Assembly (NCBI GenBank): GCA_000337115.1
Contig: AOIR01000063.1
Span: 116,789 to 180,788 of the forward strand
Reading direction: 5' to 3'
Length of the DNA: 64,000 nt
Source of the DNA: Natrinema thermotolerans DSM 11552
GTDB taxonomy: Archaea > Halobacteriota > Halobacteria > Halobacteriales > Natrialbaceae
Shown: positions 51,155 to 60,609 of the stretch, piece after piece
How positions within the stretch are numbered: the first letter of the stretch is position 1
Layout: each line of letters begins with the position of its first letter
The notes under the pieces: model-generated
Database searches by the model: none
Told to the model about the DNA's origin: nothing
Seen by the model: the letters and a program-made list of their open reading frames with translations, nothing else
Program-made: the position numbers and the translations under genes

Positions 51155-52484
51155 AACCGACATCGAAGCCGACGTCGCGGAGGCACAGGGCGCGGCCCTC
51201 GAGCTGGCGAAACTGTCCGACGAGGAGCGGAAGACAACGCTGTACGAGATCGCCGACGCCATCGAGGCCCGAACCGACGAAATCCTCGCCGAAAACGAGA
51301 AAGACGTCGAAGAGGGCGAGCGGCTGCTCGAGGAAGGCGAGTACACGCAGGCGCTGGTCGACCGACTGAAGCTCTCGGAGTCGAAAATCGAGAGCATCGC
51401 CGACATGGTCCGCAGCGTCGCCGAGCAGGACGACCCCCTCGGGAGGACCCTCTCGGCGCGGGAACTCGACGAGGACCTCGAGCTGTACAAGGTCGCAGTC
51501 CCGATCGGCGTCGTCGGCACCGTCTTCGAGTCCCGACCCGACGCGCTCGTCCAGATCGCGTCACTGGCCCTGAAATCGGGCAACGCCGTGATCCTCAAGG
51601 GCGGCAGCGAGGCGCTGCACTCCAACCGGATCCTCTTCGAGACCATCGAGGCGGCCGCGGCCGATGCCGGGATCCCCGACGGCTGGGCCCAGCACATCGA
51701 GGCCCGCGAGGACGTCGATCGGCTCCTCGAGATGGACGATTCGATCGACCTCCTGATGCCACGGGGCAGCTCCGCGTTCGTCAGCTACATCCAGGACAAC
51801 ACGAGCATTCCCGTGCTGGGCCACACGGAGGGGATCTGTCACGTCTACGTCGACGACGCGGCCGACCTCTCGATGGCCGAAGACATCGCCTACGACGCCA
51901 AGGTCCAGTACCCCGCCGTCTGTAACGCCGTCGAGACCCTGCTGGTCCACGAAGATGTCGCCGCGGAGTTCCTGCCGGCGATCGCCGACCGCTACGAGAC
52001 CGCCGACGTCGAGATCCGCGGCGACGAGCGGACCCGCGAGATCGTCGACGTCGCGGCCGCGACCGAAGACGACTGGAACGCCGAGTACGGCGACCTGATC
52101 GTCTCGATCAGGGTCGTCGACTCGCTCGAGGCCGCGATCGACCACGTTACGACCCACGGTTCGAAACACACCGAGTCGATCGTCACCGAGGACGACGAGC
52201 GCGCGCGGACGTTCATGCGAAGCATCGACTCGGCGAGTGTCTTCCACAACGCCTCGACCCGCTTCGCCGACGGCTACCGATTCGGGCTCGGTGCCGAGGT
52301 CGGCATCAGCACCGGCAAGATCCACGCCCGCGGTCCCGTCGGGCTCGAGGGGCTGACTACCTACAAGTACCACCTCGAGGGCGACGGCCAGCTCGTCGCG
52401 ACCTACGCCGGCGAGGACGCAAAGCCCTTCACCCACGAGGAACTCGACGCCGACTGGTCGCCCGGCCGGCTCTCGGACGAGTAA
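51147..52484 (+). CDS. proA: Glutamate-5-semialdehyde dehydrogenase (gamma-glutamyl phosphate reductase)
   Basis: The 445-residue aldehyde-dehydrogenase-fold protein has the ProA signature around [38 protein letters not shown], the catalytic cysteine in Q-Y-P-A-V-C-N-A-V near residue 257, and the C-terminal [25 protein letters not shown]. It reduces glutamyl phosphate to the semialdehyde. The ATG at 51147 overlaps the proB stop, so the operon is translationally coupled. Confidence 0.96.
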   Translation: MTETDIEADVAEAQGAALELAKLSDEERKTTLYEIADAIEARTDEILAENEKDVEEGERLLEEGEYTQALVDRLKLSESKIESIADMVRSVAEQDDPLGRTLSARELDEDLELYKVAVPIGVVGTVFESRPDALVQIASLALKSGNAVILKGGSEALHSNRILFETIEAAAADAGIPDGWAQHIEAREDVDRLLEMDDSIDLLMPRGSSAFVSYIQDNTSIPVLGHTEGICHVYVDDAADLSMAEDIAYDAKVQYPAVCNAVETLLVHEDVAAEFLPAIADRYETADVEIRGDERTREIVDVAAATEDDWNAEYGDLIVSIRVVDSLEAAIDHVTTHGSKHTESIVTEDDERARTFMRSIDSASVFHNASTRFADGYRFGLGAEVGISTGKIHARGPVGLEGLTTYKYHLEGDGQLVATYAGEDAKPFTHEELDADWSPGRLSDE

Positions 52485-52498
52485 CGCCTCGGGAGACC

Positions 52499-52503
52499 TT
52501 TTT
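52499..52503 (+). terminator. T-tract between convergent proA and the hypothetical gene
   Basis: Five T follow the GC-rich CTCGGGAGACC. The spacer between the two stops is only 17 bases, so the tract may end transcription from proA and partly overlaps the stop of the opposite gene. Confidence 0.35.
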
Positions 52504-53122
52504 ACTCGCACGTGAGCGCGACCCGATAGCCGTTGTCCACTCGCTCGGCAAGCCCCAGCAGTACCGCCCACTCGAGGAGCCGTTCGGTCCGCTCCGGATC
52601 GACTCGAGGGCGGCCGGACCGCCGCCGATCGGCGCTCGAGCCATCCTCGCGGAGCCGTTCGACGACCTCGGCGACGGTCAGCGGCTCGTCGGCGTCCCGT
52701 CGAGCCTGCGAGTCGGGGCTCGTGGGACCGTGTTCCACGGCGTCCTGCCGAGCTTGCGAGTCAGGGCTCGTGGAACCGTGTTCCACGGCGTCCTCGAGCG
52801 CGGCACAGACTGCGTCGGCGCCGTCGACGCGTGCCCGGAACGCCCGGCCGAGCCGGCGGTACTCGAGCGCGAGCGGCTCGGCCGCGTCCCCGCTCGAACC
52901 CGTCTCACGGCGGCGAAAACTCCCCGACTCTTCGACCGCGAGTTCGAGCGCACGCAGGAAGGTGAGCCACGTCGCGGCTTCCTCGCGGTCCTCGAGGGGC
53001 GTCTCCTCGACGAGGTGGGCACAGCAGTCGTCGACGTCGTCGACCGCCGCGGGGAGGGCGCGGTAGACAGTTTCGAGGGTCTCGAAGTCGGCGGGCGGCT
53101 CGGGGACCGGCTTGAACCGCAC
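52502..53122 (-). CDS. Hypothetical protein with a tandem 16-residue duplication
   Basis: The 206-residue protein has an N-terminal helical part (ADFETLETVYRALPAAVDDVDDCCAHLVEETPLEDREEAATWLTFLRALELAV). A polar linker follows with the unit DAVEHG(S/P)TSPDSQAR repeated twice in tandem. The C-terminal segment looks like a winged helix (VAEVVERLREDG, TERLLEWAVLLGLAERVDNGYRVAL). It overlaps nothing and ends two bases before mch starts reading on the same strand. I do not recognise the family. Confidence 0.65.
   Translation of the reverse strand: MRFKPVPEPPADFETLETVYRALPAAVDDVDDCCAHLVEETPLEDREEAATWLTFLRALELAVEESGSFRRRETGSSGDAAEPLALEYRRLGRAFRARVDGADAVCAALEDAVEHGSTSPDSQARQDAVEHGPTSPDSQARRDADEPLTVAEVVERLREDGSSADRRRSGRPRVDPERTERLLEWAVLLGLAERVDNGYRVALTCE
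52693..52788. repeat. Tandem 48-bp repeat inside the hypothetical gene
   Basis: Units 52693-52740 and 52741-52788 match closely; they differ by a few synonymous changes and one Ser/Pro change in the protein. The unit length of 48 keeps the frame, adding 16 residues to a disordered linker. It probably arose by slippage or unequal recombination. Confidence 0.75.
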
Positions 53123-53124
53123 GG

Positions 53125-54057
53125 CTACAGGTCGAAGGAGTCGACGAGCAGGTCCTCGTCGGTCTCGCCGTGGACGTAGGTGGGCCCGCCGATCACGTCG
53201 ATCGTCACCGTCGCGGGCGCGAAGAGATCCGACGGCACCTCTTCGAAGTCCCAGTCGAGGTCGTCGAAGACCTCGCCGAAGGGACGGCCGTGGTCCTCCG
53301 CGGCCGTCGAGGGCACCGAGTCGAAGACGTCGGCGTCCTCGCGGACGGTGAGGTGGGCGCGGCCGCCGTAGGCGATGGCGTCGTTCGTGCGCGCGATGGC
53401 CGTGCGCTCGTCGCCCGCGACGGGCGCGACGGGCGCGCGCCCGGTCGCGGAGACGATATCAAGCGGGTCGTAGCCCAGTTCCGAGAGCCGGAAGGTCGCC
53501 AGTTCGGCCGCGCGGGCGGCGTTGGTGATCGAGCCGACGAGGCTCGCGGTCGGGTAGGCAAGCAGGAAGATGCTGCTCGTCTCGACCTCCGCGAGGTCGG
53601 CGACCTGGTCGGCCGCGGCCGCGGTCGGCTCCTGTTCGGTCTCGAGGGCCAGTGCCGTCAGATCGAAGGCGTCGGTGTAGCCGATCCGGCGGAACTCCTC
53701 CTCGCGGGCGACCAGCGCCCGGGCTGGACCGCTGCCCAGCCCCTCGAAGTCCTCGGTCGTCAGCTCCCAGCCGGCCTTCTGCGAGCAGAGCAGCGCGAGC
53801 GCCGGCTGGTCGGTCGAGAGTTCGACGTAGGGGATCGACGCGTCCCCGAGTTCGCCGAGTTCGTAGCTCGGCGTCGCCATCCCGGCGGTCTGGATCTCGG
53901 TCAGCAGGAGGCCGGCCTCGATGCCGCCGTCGAATTCCAGGCCGAAGTCCAGGACGGTCGATTCGTTCTCGAGGTCGTAGCCTCCGATGTTCAACTCCTC
54001 GGCGTAGTCGAGGGCCTCGTCGACCAGCTCGATCGCCATGCGATTGAGACTTTCCAT
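53125..54057 (-). CDS. mch: Methenyltetrahydromethanopterin cyclohydrolase
   Basis: The 310-residue protein has the Mch pattern: MESLNRMAIELVDEALDYAEELNIGGYDLENESTVLDFG, GIEAGLLLTEIQTAGMATPSYE, QPALALLCSQKAGWEL, SGPARALVAREEEF, FLLAYPTASLVGSITNAARA and GRAPVAPVAGDERTAIARTNDAIAYGG. It interconverts methenyl- and formyl-pterin (C1 metabolism). In haloarchaea it probably works with folate-type or H4MPT-type carriers. The gene follows the hypothetical gene on the same strand. Confidence 0.94.
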   Translation of the reverse strand: MESLNRMAIELVDEALDYAEELNIGGYDLENESTVLDFGLEFDGGIEAGLLLTEIQTAGMATPSYELGELGDASIPYVELSTDQPALALLCSQKAGWELTTEDFEGLGSGPARALVAREEEFRRIGYTDAFDLTALALETEQEPTAAAADQVADLAEVETSSIFLLAYPTASLVGSITNAARAAELATFRLSELGYDPLDIVSATGRAPVAPVAGDERTAIARTNDAIAYGGRAHLTVREDADVFDSVPSTAAEDHGRPFGEVFDDLDWDFEEVPSDLFAPATVTIDVIGGPTYVHGETDEDLLVDSFDL

Positions 54058-54183
54058 GGGGCGGGATTCAGCCTCCGGGGTAAAACCGTTTGTCCGTTCG
54101 TGTCCGACCAGTGGCTGACGGCTGTCAGATCGGTGCCGGGTGTTCCGCCTCGAGAACCTACCGTCGACCGGGTCGTCGATCGC

Positions 54184-54498
54184 TCACTCCTCCCGGCTTC
54201 GGGCCGGTCGGCCGAGGTGGTCCTCGACGACCGTGACCTTCTCCGCGGCGTCGACCTCACGAGTGCGCTTGTCGTCGATCTTCAGGACGGTACTCACGCG
54301 GTCGGCGTCGACCGCGTCGTGAGCTGCCTGCGCGGCCGCGAAGAGTTCGTCGGTACTCTCGGCCTCGATCACCGTCCCCATCGGATTCGTCTCGTAGCTC
54401 ACGTCGAAGTCCTCGAGGGCGTCGACCGCCTTCGCGACCTCGCCGGCCATGCTGTCCTCGATCACCGGTGCGACGCTCAAGAGCGCGACTACCGTCAT
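54184..54498 (-). CDS. MTH1187-family thiamine-binding-type protein
   Basis: The 104-residue protein begins MTVVALLSVAPVIEDSMAGEVAKAVDALEDFDVSYETNPMGTVIEAES and has the ferredoxin-like layout of the MTH1187/YkoF-like family, including Y-E-T-N-P-M-G-T and RVSTVLKIDDKR. The family binds thiamine or a related small molecule in some members. It stands alone, with 127 bases to mch. Confidence 0.88.
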   Translation of the reverse strand: MTVVALLSVAPVIEDSMAGEVAKAVDALEDFDVSYETNPMGTVIEAESTDELFAAAQAAHDAVDADRVSTVLKIDDKRTREVDAAEKVTVVEDHLGRPARSREE

Positions 54499-54666
54499 GG
54501 GCGGCGGTGATGATCGGGAGTACCCTAAAGCCGTGCCATGCGGCCGGCTTCGCCGCTGATCGCCCGCTCGAGCGTCGGTTCGATCGCGGACGCTCGTCGG
54601 TTCGGCCGGTCGCGGCGCTGGGGAGCGAGCGTCGCCGGAAAAACGATCAGGACTGGACGTGTGGCC

Positions 54667-55020
54667 TCAGTTCGTCGTCGGGGTTCGAGGCGTCTCCGCA
54701 GGTGGGTAGATGATGACGTCGCCGTTCGCGTAGACGTACACCTCGTGTTCGAGGGCGGTGAAGGCGATGTGGCCGCCGGTACGTTCGGTGCCGTCGGCCT
54801 TCGTGCCGAAGATTCGATCGAGCGCGTCCGGGTCGACGCTGTCGTAGAGGGAGAACTCCCCCTGGGAGACGTCGGTCTCCGCGATCGACGCGAGCGCGTG
54901 GACGATCGTCGTCGTGATCGTCGCGGTACCGTCGGGATCGTGGTGGAAGACGTACCGATCGTTGGGCTGGTCGTACTGGAGATCGTCCGTGCCCGCTGCG
55001 GGCGAGATTTCTGTCTGCAT
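54667..55020 (-). CDS. HalOD1 output-domain protein
   Basis: The 117-residue protein has the haloarchaeal HalOD1 pattern: TTTIVHALASIAETDVSQGEFSLYDSVDPDALDRIF, then GGHIAFTALEHEVYVYANGDVIIYPP. HalOD1 domains are output modules of haloarchaeal signal transduction, often stand-alone. A TATA box (CTTTTATACT, 55068-55077) lies about 48 bases upstream. The partner sensor is not in the window. Confidence 0.83.
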   Translation of the reverse strand: MQTEISPAAGTDDLQYDQPNDRYVFHHDPDGTATITTTIVHALASIAETDVSQGEFSLYDSVDPDALDRIFGTKADGTERTGGHIAFTALEHEVYVYANGDVIIYPPAETPRTPTTN

Positions 55021-55455
55021 TGCTATATCTGATCGTTCAATCGTGTATTAGACTGTAGTTACTCATAGTATAAAAGCCACTCGCAGGCGACAATAGTACT
55101 CATACGTGAAATACGTCCGCGGATTAGTAATTGAATGAAAATACGCTGGCATCCGTCTATCACGGTCGTTCACGACCGCTCGAGCGGGGGTAAGCACCGG
55201 TTCCCGTCCGCTGTCTCGGGGCAAATTCGAACTTTGCCCGCGAAAGCGTCGGTTAGGCTCGTCGATCTCCGCCGGTGGACTGGCGTCGAACGCCGATCGC
55301 GACCGTCTCGCTCGAGCGCGGCGATCCGTCCGCGCGTTCGCGACGCCTGCCGGCCATCGGCTCCCGACCTGTCGCCGGTACGATGCCCATCAATATCCAT
55401 GCCCGCTTGCCACGTCCGTCCGCGTCCTTATCCACACGGGCGTCCAATCGGTTCC
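55021..55455. promoter_or_regulatory. Intergenic region with the HalOD1 promoter
   Basis: This 435-base spacer holds the minus-strand TATA box at 55068-55077. AT-rich sequence runs to about 55145 and changes abruptly to GC-rich. The long plus-strand reading through 55135-55455 has a basic Arg/Pro-rich composition unlike a haloarchaeal protein, so I see no further gene. The promoter of the DUF4112 gene must lie in the right part. Confidence 0.45.
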
Positions 55456-55899
55456 ATGGCTTCCGACACAACCGAGCGGCGTTCGGACCTGGAGACACTC
55501 ATCGACGACCTCCCTGCGGCCGTCGACGACGCGGCGGTCACGCGAATGCGCGTCGTCGCACACGCCCTCGACGAGGGGGTGCCGGTCCCTGGAACGGACT
55601 TCAGGATCGGTCTCGACCCGATCGTCGGCATCCTCCCGGGCGCGGGCGACACCGTCGCGGGGGCCGTCTCGCTGTATCTCGTCGCCGAGGCCGCGCGGCT
55701 CGGCGTCTCGCTATCGACGCTGGTGCGCATGATCGCGAACGTCGGCGTCGACACCGTCATCGGCTCCGTCCCCCTCCTCGGGGTCGCCTTCGACGCCGTC
55801 TGGAAGGCCAACAAATGGAATCTGAAACTGGCCCTGCAGGACCTCGCCGACGAGGGCAGCGAGACTGACACCGGGCCCGACGTCGTGACGATCGACTAG
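55456..55899 (+). CDS. DUF4112 family membrane protein
   Basis: From the ATG at 55456 the protein has 147 residues. A soluble N-terminus is followed by LDPIVGILPGAGDTVAGAVSLYLVAEAARLGVS, ANVGVDTVIGSVPLLGVAFDAVWKANKWNLKLALQDL, the DUF4112 signature with two hydrophobic segments. The function is unknown; the family is widespread and predicted to sit in the membrane. Confidence 0.88.
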   Translation: MASDTTERRSDLETLIDDLPAAVDDAAVTRMRVVAHALDEGVPVPGTDFRIGLDPIVGILPGAGDTVAGAVSLYLVAEAARLGVSLSTLVRMIANVGVDTVIGSVPLLGVAFDAVWKANKWNLKLALQDLADEGSETDTGPDVVTID

Positions 55900-56168
55900 C
55901 TGGCCGCTGCCGAAGCCGTCGCCCACGAACGGTCGCTACGACTCTCCGTGTGCCGATCCGTCGGAGCCGCGCCGACTCGAGGAGGTGTTCCGAACTCACC
56001 GCACCCGCGCGATCGCGTATCGCGGCCGCTCGAGGCGTCGGCTTCGGAGAAGTGCGCTGGCCGGAGTTCGAACGACACGGAGGCGGTCCCGCTCGCTCGC
56101 GGACTGAGACACCTCTCGTTAAGATTTAGGACGATCTCCGCCACTAACGGAGTTGAGTACGACAGAAA

Positions 56169-56239
56169 TGCGCTGGCTGGGATTTGAACCCAGGTTGTGA
56201 CCATGGCAAGGTCACGTGATACCACTACACTACCAGCGC
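56169..56239 (-). tRNA. tRNA-Gly (GCC)
   Basis: The minus strand folds as a cloverleaf: acceptor GCGCTGG with CCAGCGC, anticodon stem GTGACC/GGTCAC around the loop TTGCCAT (anticodon GCC), and the T arm CTGGGTTCAAATCCCAG. The discriminator is A and CCA is not encoded. A TATA-like CTTATAC is seen at 56281-56287 on the same strand. Confidence 0.95.
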
Positions 56240-56551
56240 CCGCAGCGCCTCGCTGCACTCATACCTACTGTCGGATGGATGTATAAGGGTTGCGAATCGA
56301 ACCCGCATTGCCATGCTGCAGCATGGCGATTCTCGAGTTATCGGGCCGACAGTTCCGCCCCAAAGGCGGCAACATGGGCCGGGTCGGACGTCGGCCGATC
56401 GTGACTAGTCGTCACACGCGAGTGTGTGTCCGTTCGGCACGAATTCGTCGGTGTGAGCCGTTGACAGCCGGGATCGAATCCGCTATTCTTTTAAGACCTT
56501 CTCCGCAATACATCGCTACAGTCTAGTGACGCGGCGCCGAAGCGTTTCGGC
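56240..56551. promoter_or_regulatory. Shared upstream region of tRNA-Gly and the ribosomal operon
   Basis: The minus-strand TATA for the tRNA is at 56281-56287. A perfect 18-base palindrome, GCCATGCTGCAGCATGGC, lies at 56310-56327. On the plus strand TTCTTTTAAG at 56486-56495 is the best TATA box for the SPOUT-L3 operon and would start transcription about 30 bases before the ATG at 56552. No gene is visible. Confidence 0.5.
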
Positions 56552-57427
56552 ATGACCGTCAGCATACTCGTGCCGTCGTCGCTCAGCCGGGAAGCCGAGG
56601 ACAAACGCGAGGCTACTCGCAAACTCGGATACGTCGCCCGCGCGGCGACGGTCTTCCGGGCCGACCGCCTGCTCGTCTATCCCGACCGGGACGGCGAGAC
56701 GGGGCGGTTCGACGGCGGGTTCGTGGAAACCGTCTTGCGGTACGCCGCGACGCCCCCCTACCTCCGCAACGAGGCGTGGGGGATGCGGGACGAACTGGAG
56801 TATGCGGGCGTCTTGCCACCGCTCCGCGCGGTGTCACAGACCGGCTCCGAATCGAACGGTTCGGGGTCGTCAAGACAAGGGATCGTGACCGAGGTCGGAC
56901 CTGAAGGGCGCGTCCGGGTCAATTGCGGACTGCAACACCCGATCTCCCTCAACGTACCGCCGAAAATGGCGGTCGAGGAGGGGGAGCGCGTGACCGTCAG
57001 GATCTCTTCGCGACGACCGGTCCGGGCGAAACTCGAAGACGTTCCCCTTCCGGGGCTCGCCGTCGAGCGGACGGACCTTTCGACAGCACTCGGCCGTGAG
57101 GACGCCGGCGTCCGTATCGCCGCCTCCCGATTCGGTGAAGAACTCACCGTCGGGCGGCTCGAGACGCTGGCCGGACGTATCGAGGGCGATGGGATGACCG
57201 TCGCGTTCGGTGCGCCCGAACGAGGGCTGCCGGATATCCTCGAAATCGAGGCATCCGCCGTCGGGGCCCCGAAGGACGCGGCCGCCGGCGAGGATGACGG
57301 AGTCGAACCCACAGCCGATCCGGGGTTCGACCTCTGGCTAAACACGGTTCCGGATCAGGGAAGCGAGGTCGTGCGAACGGAGGAGGCTCTGTTCGCTACC
57401 CTCGCGTCCCTCTCACTGCGAGAGTGA
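56552..57427 (+). CDS. SPOUT-type RNA methyltransferase (Methyltrn_RNA_3-like)
   Basis: The 291-residue protein starts MTVSILVPSSLSREAEDKREATRKLGYVARAATVFRADRLLVYPD and has an inserted OB-like middle domain (GIVTEVGPEGRVRVNCGLQHPISLNVPPKMAVEEGERVTVRI). The C-terminal knot region is VAFGAPERGLPDIL and LWLNTVPDQGSEVVRTEEALFATLASL. It belongs to the archaeal C9orf114/Methyltrn_RNA_3-like group, some of which methylate uridine in rRNA. Its place just before the L3 gene is typical for haloarchaea. Confidence 0.85.
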   Translation: MTVSILVPSSLSREAEDKREATRKLGYVARAATVFRADRLLVYPDRDGETGRFDGGFVETVLRYAATPPYLRNEAWGMRDELEYAGVLPPLRAVSQTGSESNGSGSSRQGIVTEVGPEGRVRVNCGLQHPISLNVPPKMAVEEGERVTVRISSRRPVRAKLEDVPLPGLAVERTDLSTALGREDAGVRIAASRFGEELTVGRLETLAGRIEGDGMTVAFGAPERGLPDILEIEASAVGAPKDAAAGEDDGVEPTADPGFDLWLNTVPDQGSEVVRTEEALFATLASLSLRE

Positions 57428-57431
57428 AAGC

Positions 57432-58451
57432 ATGCCACAAGCAAATACACCACGCAAAGGCTCACTCGGGTTCGGCCCACGAAAGCGTGCGACCAGCGAG
57501 GTCCCGCGTTTCAATTCGTGGCCGGACACTGACGGACAGCCGACGCTGCAGGGCTTCGCGGGCTACAAGGCCGGCATGACCCACGTCGTCATGGTCGACG
57601 ATAAAGCGAACTCGCCGACCGAAGGGATGGAAGAGACCGTCCCCGTGACGATCGTGGAGACGCCGCCGATGCGCGCGGTCGCGCTGCGAGCGTACGAAGA
57701 CACACCGTACGGGAAGAAGCCGATTACCGAGGTCTGGACCGACGAGTTCGTTCCGGAACTCGATCGGGTTCTCGATATTCCCGGTGACGATTACGACGTC
57801 GACGCCGCCGAAGACGAGCTTCGGGGCCTCCTTTCGGAGGGACGCGTCGACGACGTCCGCGTCATCACGCATACGGTGCCCACCGAGATTCCCTCGGTAC
57901 CGAAGAAGAAACCCGACGTGATGGAAACCCGCGTCGGCGGCGGCTCCGTCGAGGAGCGCGTCGACTTCGCCCTCGAGACCGTCGCCGACGGCGGCGAACA
58001 CGTCATGAACGACGTGTTCCGCGCCGGCGAGTACGTCGACGCGAGCGGCGTTACGAAAGGGAAAGGGACCCAGGGTCCCGTCAAGCGATGGGGTGTCCAG
58101 AAACGCAAGGGCAAACACGCCCGGCAGGGCTGGCGTCGCCGCATCGGCAACCTCGGCCCCTGGAACCCCTCCCGCGTCCGCTCGACGGTCCCCCAGCAGG
58201 GCCAGACCGGCTACCACCAGCGGACGGAACTGAACAAGCGCCTCGTCGACATCGGCGAGGGCGCTGACGCGACGGTCGACGGCGGCTTTGTCAACTACGG
58301 CGAGGTCGACGGCCCGCACGCGTTGATCAAGGGCTCGCTCCCCGGGCCACAGCAGCGTCTCGTACGCTTCCGCCCGGCGATCCGACCCGGAGACCAGCCG
58401 CGCCTCGATCCCGAGGTCCGGTACGTCTCCACCGCATCCAACCAGGGATAA
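57432..58451 (+). CDS. rpl3: 50S ribosomal protein L3
   Basis: The 339-residue protein begins MPQANTPRKGSLGFGPRKRATSEVPRFNSWP and has GFAGYKAGMTHVVMVDD and KGTQGPVKRWGVQKRKGKHARQGWRRRIGNLGPWNPSRVRSTVPQQGQTGYHQRTELNKR. The archaeal length and features are normal. It is the first ribosomal gene of the operon and starts four bases after the methyltransferase stop. Confidence 0.97.
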   Translation: MPQANTPRKGSLGFGPRKRATSEVPRFNSWPDTDGQPTLQGFAGYKAGMTHVVMVDDKANSPTEGMEETVPVTIVETPPMRAVALRAYEDTPYGKKPITEVWTDEFVPELDRVLDIPGDDYDVDAAEDELRGLLSEGRVDDVRVITHTVPTEIPSVPKKKPDVMETRVGGGSVEERVDFALETVADGGEHVMNDVFRAGEYVDASGVTKGKGTQGPVKRWGVQKRKGKHARQGWRRRIGNLGPWNPSRVRSTVPQQGQTGYHQRTELNKRLVDIGEGADATVDGGFVNYGEVDGPHALIKGSLPGPQQRLVRFRPAIRPGDQPRLDPEVRYVSTASNQG

Positions 58452-58454
58452 CAC

Positions 58455-59207
58455 ATGGACGCAACAGTACGAAACCTGGACGGCTCGGACGCGGACACGA
58501 TCGAGCTCCCGGCGGTCTTCGAGACCCAGTACCGCCCGGACCTGATCGCTCGTGCCGTTCGTGCCGCGCAGGCAAACCGAAAACAGGACTACGGTTCCGA
58601 CGAGTTCGCCGGCCTCCGAACGCCGGCCGAATCGTTCGGTAGCGGCCGCGGGATGGCCCACGTCCCACGACAGGAGGGTCGCGCTCGCCGCGTTCCCCAG
58701 GCCGTCAAGGGACGCAAGGCCCACCCGCCCAAAGCCGAGAAGGACCAGTCCGAATCGATCAACACGAAAGCAAAGAAACTGGCCGTCCGCAGCGCGATCG
58801 CTGCGACGACCGACGCCGAACTCGTCGCCGAGCGCGGCCACGAGTTCGACGAAGACGCCGAGATCCCCGTCGTCGTCGACGACGAGTTCGAGGACCTCCA
58901 GAAGACCCGCGAGGTCGTCGACTTCCTCGAGGCAGCCGGCCTCGCGGACGACATCGAACGCGCCGACGAGGGACGCAGCGTCCGCTCCGGCCAGGGGAAA
59001 GCCCGTGGCCGCAAGTACAAGACGCCGACGTCGATCCTCTTTGTCACCTCCAGCGAGACCGGCCCGTCCCGAGCGGCCCGGAACCTCGCCGGTGCCGACG
59101 TGACGACGGCCGCCGAGGTCAACGCGGAGGATCTCGCACCCGGCGCCCAGCCCGGACGGCTCACCGTCTGGACCGAAAGCGCGCTCGAGGAGGTGGCCGA
59201 GCGATGA
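58455..59207 (+). CDS. rpl4: 50S ribosomal protein L4
   Basis: The 250-residue protein has VFETQYRPDLIARAVRAAQANRKQDYGSDEFAGLRTPAESFGSGRGMAHVPR and the LASSETGPSRAARNLAGADVTTAAEVNAEDLAPG-like end region. It is the archaeal uL4 with its long arm. It overlaps L23 by ATGA. Confidence 0.97.
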   Translation: MDATVRNLDGSDADTIELPAVFETQYRPDLIARAVRAAQANRKQDYGSDEFAGLRTPAESFGSGRGMAHVPRQEGRARRVPQAVKGRKAHPPKAEKDQSESINTKAKKLAVRSAIAATTDAELVAERGHEFDEDAEIPVVVDDEFEDLQKTREVVDFLEAAGLADDIERADEGRSVRSGQGKARGRKYKTPTSILFVTSSETGPSRAARNLAGADVTTAAEVNAEDLAPGAQPGRLTVWTESALEEVAER

Positions 59208-59458
59208 GTTCGGCCATCGAACACCCGCTGGTCACGGAGAAGGCGATGAACGACATGGACTTCGAGAACAAGCTCCAGTTCGTCGTCAATCCGGACGCGA
59301 CCAAGCCCGAGATTCGGGACGAGGTCGAGGAGCGGTTCGAAATCTCCGTCGAGAACATCAACACGCAGGTAACGATGAACGGCAAAAAGAAGGCAATCGT
59401 CCGCCTCTCCGAGGAAGACGACGCCCAGGAAGTCGCTTCGCGAATCGGGGTGTTCTGA
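59204..59458 (+). CDS. rpl23: 50S ribosomal protein L23
   Basis: The 84-residue protein reads SSAIEHPLVTEKAMNDMDFENKLQFVVNPDATKPEIRDEVEERFEISVENINTQVTMNGKKKAIVRL, the archaeal uL23. It is near the exit tunnel. Short spacing to L2 (two bases) shows operon packing. Confidence 0.97.
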   Translation: MSSAIEHPLVTEKAMNDMDFENKLQFVVNPDATKPEIRDEVEERFEISVENINTQVTMNGKKKAIVRLSEEDDAQEVASRIGVF

Positions 59459-59460
59459 AC

Positions 59461-60183
59461 ATGGGACGACGCATTCAGGGCCAACGACGCGGCCGCGGGA
59501 CCTCGACGTTCCGTGCCCCGTCCCACCGATACAAGGCGAAGCTCGACCACAAGAAAGAGGAAGACGACGACATCGTGCGCGGGACGGTCGTGGACATCGA
59601 ACACGACCCGGCCCGGTCCGCACCGGTCGCCGCCGTCGAGTTCGAAGACGGCGACCAGCGACTGATCCTCGCCCCCGAGGGCGTTTCGGTCGGCGAGGAA
59701 CTGCAGGTCGGCGTCTCCGCCGAGATCAAGCCCGGCAACACGCTGCCGCTGGCCGAGATCCCGGAGGGCGTTCCGGTCTGTAACGTCGAGTCCAACCCCG
59801 GCGACGGCGGCCGATTCGCCCGCGCCTCGGGGACCAACGCCGACCTGATCACCCACGACCGGTCGGCGGCGGTCATTCAGCTTCCCAGCGGCGAGGTCAA
59901 GCGCCTTGATCCGCAGTGTCGTGCCACCATCGGCGTCGTCGCCGGTGGCGGCCGCACGGAGAAGCCAATGGTCAAGGCAGGCAACAAGTACCACAAGATG
60001 AAGGCCCGGGGCACGAAGTGGCCCCGTGTCCGCGGTGTCGCGATGAACGCCGTCGACCACCCGTTCGGTGGCGGCGGCCGACAGCATCCCGGCCAACCCA
60101 AGTCCGTCTCTCGGGACGCCCCGCCGGGACGGAAGGTCGGTGACATCGCATCCCGAAGCACCGGTCGAGGTGGCAACAAATGA
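59461..60183 (+). CDS. rpl2: 50S ribosomal protein L2
   Basis: The 240-residue protein has [31 protein letters not shown] and [49 protein letters not shown]. The critical histidine region for the peptidyl-transferase centre ([11 protein letters not shown]) is intact. It overlaps S19 by ATGA. Confidence 0.98.
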   Translation: MGRRIQGQRRGRGTSTFRAPSHRYKAKLDHKKEEDDDIVRGTVVDIEHDPARSAPVAAVEFEDGDQRLILAPEGVSVGEELQVGVSAEIKPGNTLPLAEIPEGVPVCNVESNPGDGGRFARASGTNADLITHDRSAAVIQLPSGEVKRLDPQCRATIGVVAGGGRTEKPMVKAGNKYHKMKARGTKWPRVRGVAMNAVDHPFGGGGRQHPGQPKSVSRDAPPGRKVGDIASRSTGRGGNK

Positions 60184-60602
60184 GTCAGGAGTACCGAACC
60201 GGCCGCGAAGGTGAGTTCACCTACCGCGGTCACACGCTCGAGGAGCTGCAGTCGATGGAGCTCGACGAGGTCGTGGAACTGCTCCCCGCACGACAGCGGC
60301 GAAGTATCGAACGCGGTCTCTCCGTCGAAAAGGAGAAACTGCTCGAGGAGGCCCGCGAAGCGGGCGAAGAGGAAACGGCGAACAACCCGATCCGAACGCA
60401 TCTCCGGGACATGCCGATCCTGCCCGAGTTCGTCGGGCTGACCTTCGAGGTCTACAACGGACAGGCCTTCGAGCGCGTTCGCGTCGAACCCGAAATGATC
60501 GGCCACTACCTCGGCGAGTTCCAGCTGACACGGACCTCCGTCGAACACGGTCAGGCCGGCATCGGCGCGACCCGATCGTCGAAGTTCGTCCCACTGAAGT
60601 GA
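60180..60602 (+). CDS. rps19: 30S ribosomal protein S19
   Basis: The 140-residue protein has [34 protein letters not shown] and [60 protein letters not shown], the archaeal uS19 with an N-terminal extension. Confidence 0.97.
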   Translation: MSQEYRTGREGEFTYRGHTLEELQSMELDEVVELLPARQRRSIERGLSVEKEKLLEEAREAGEEETANNPIRTHLRDMPILPEFVGLTFEVYNGQAFERVRVEPEMIGHYLGEFQLTRTSVEHGQAGIGATRSSKFVPLK

Positions 60603-60609
60603 TTATCGT

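Noticed and set aside
52693-52788. Possible CRISPR-like repeats
   Set aside because: There are only two contiguous units without spacers, in frame within a gene. No CRISPR array or cas gene was seen anywhere in the window.
57462-58841. A 459-codon minus-strand reading across L3 and L4
   Set aside because: It is antisense to two unmistakable ribosomal genes; no family or start signal supports it.
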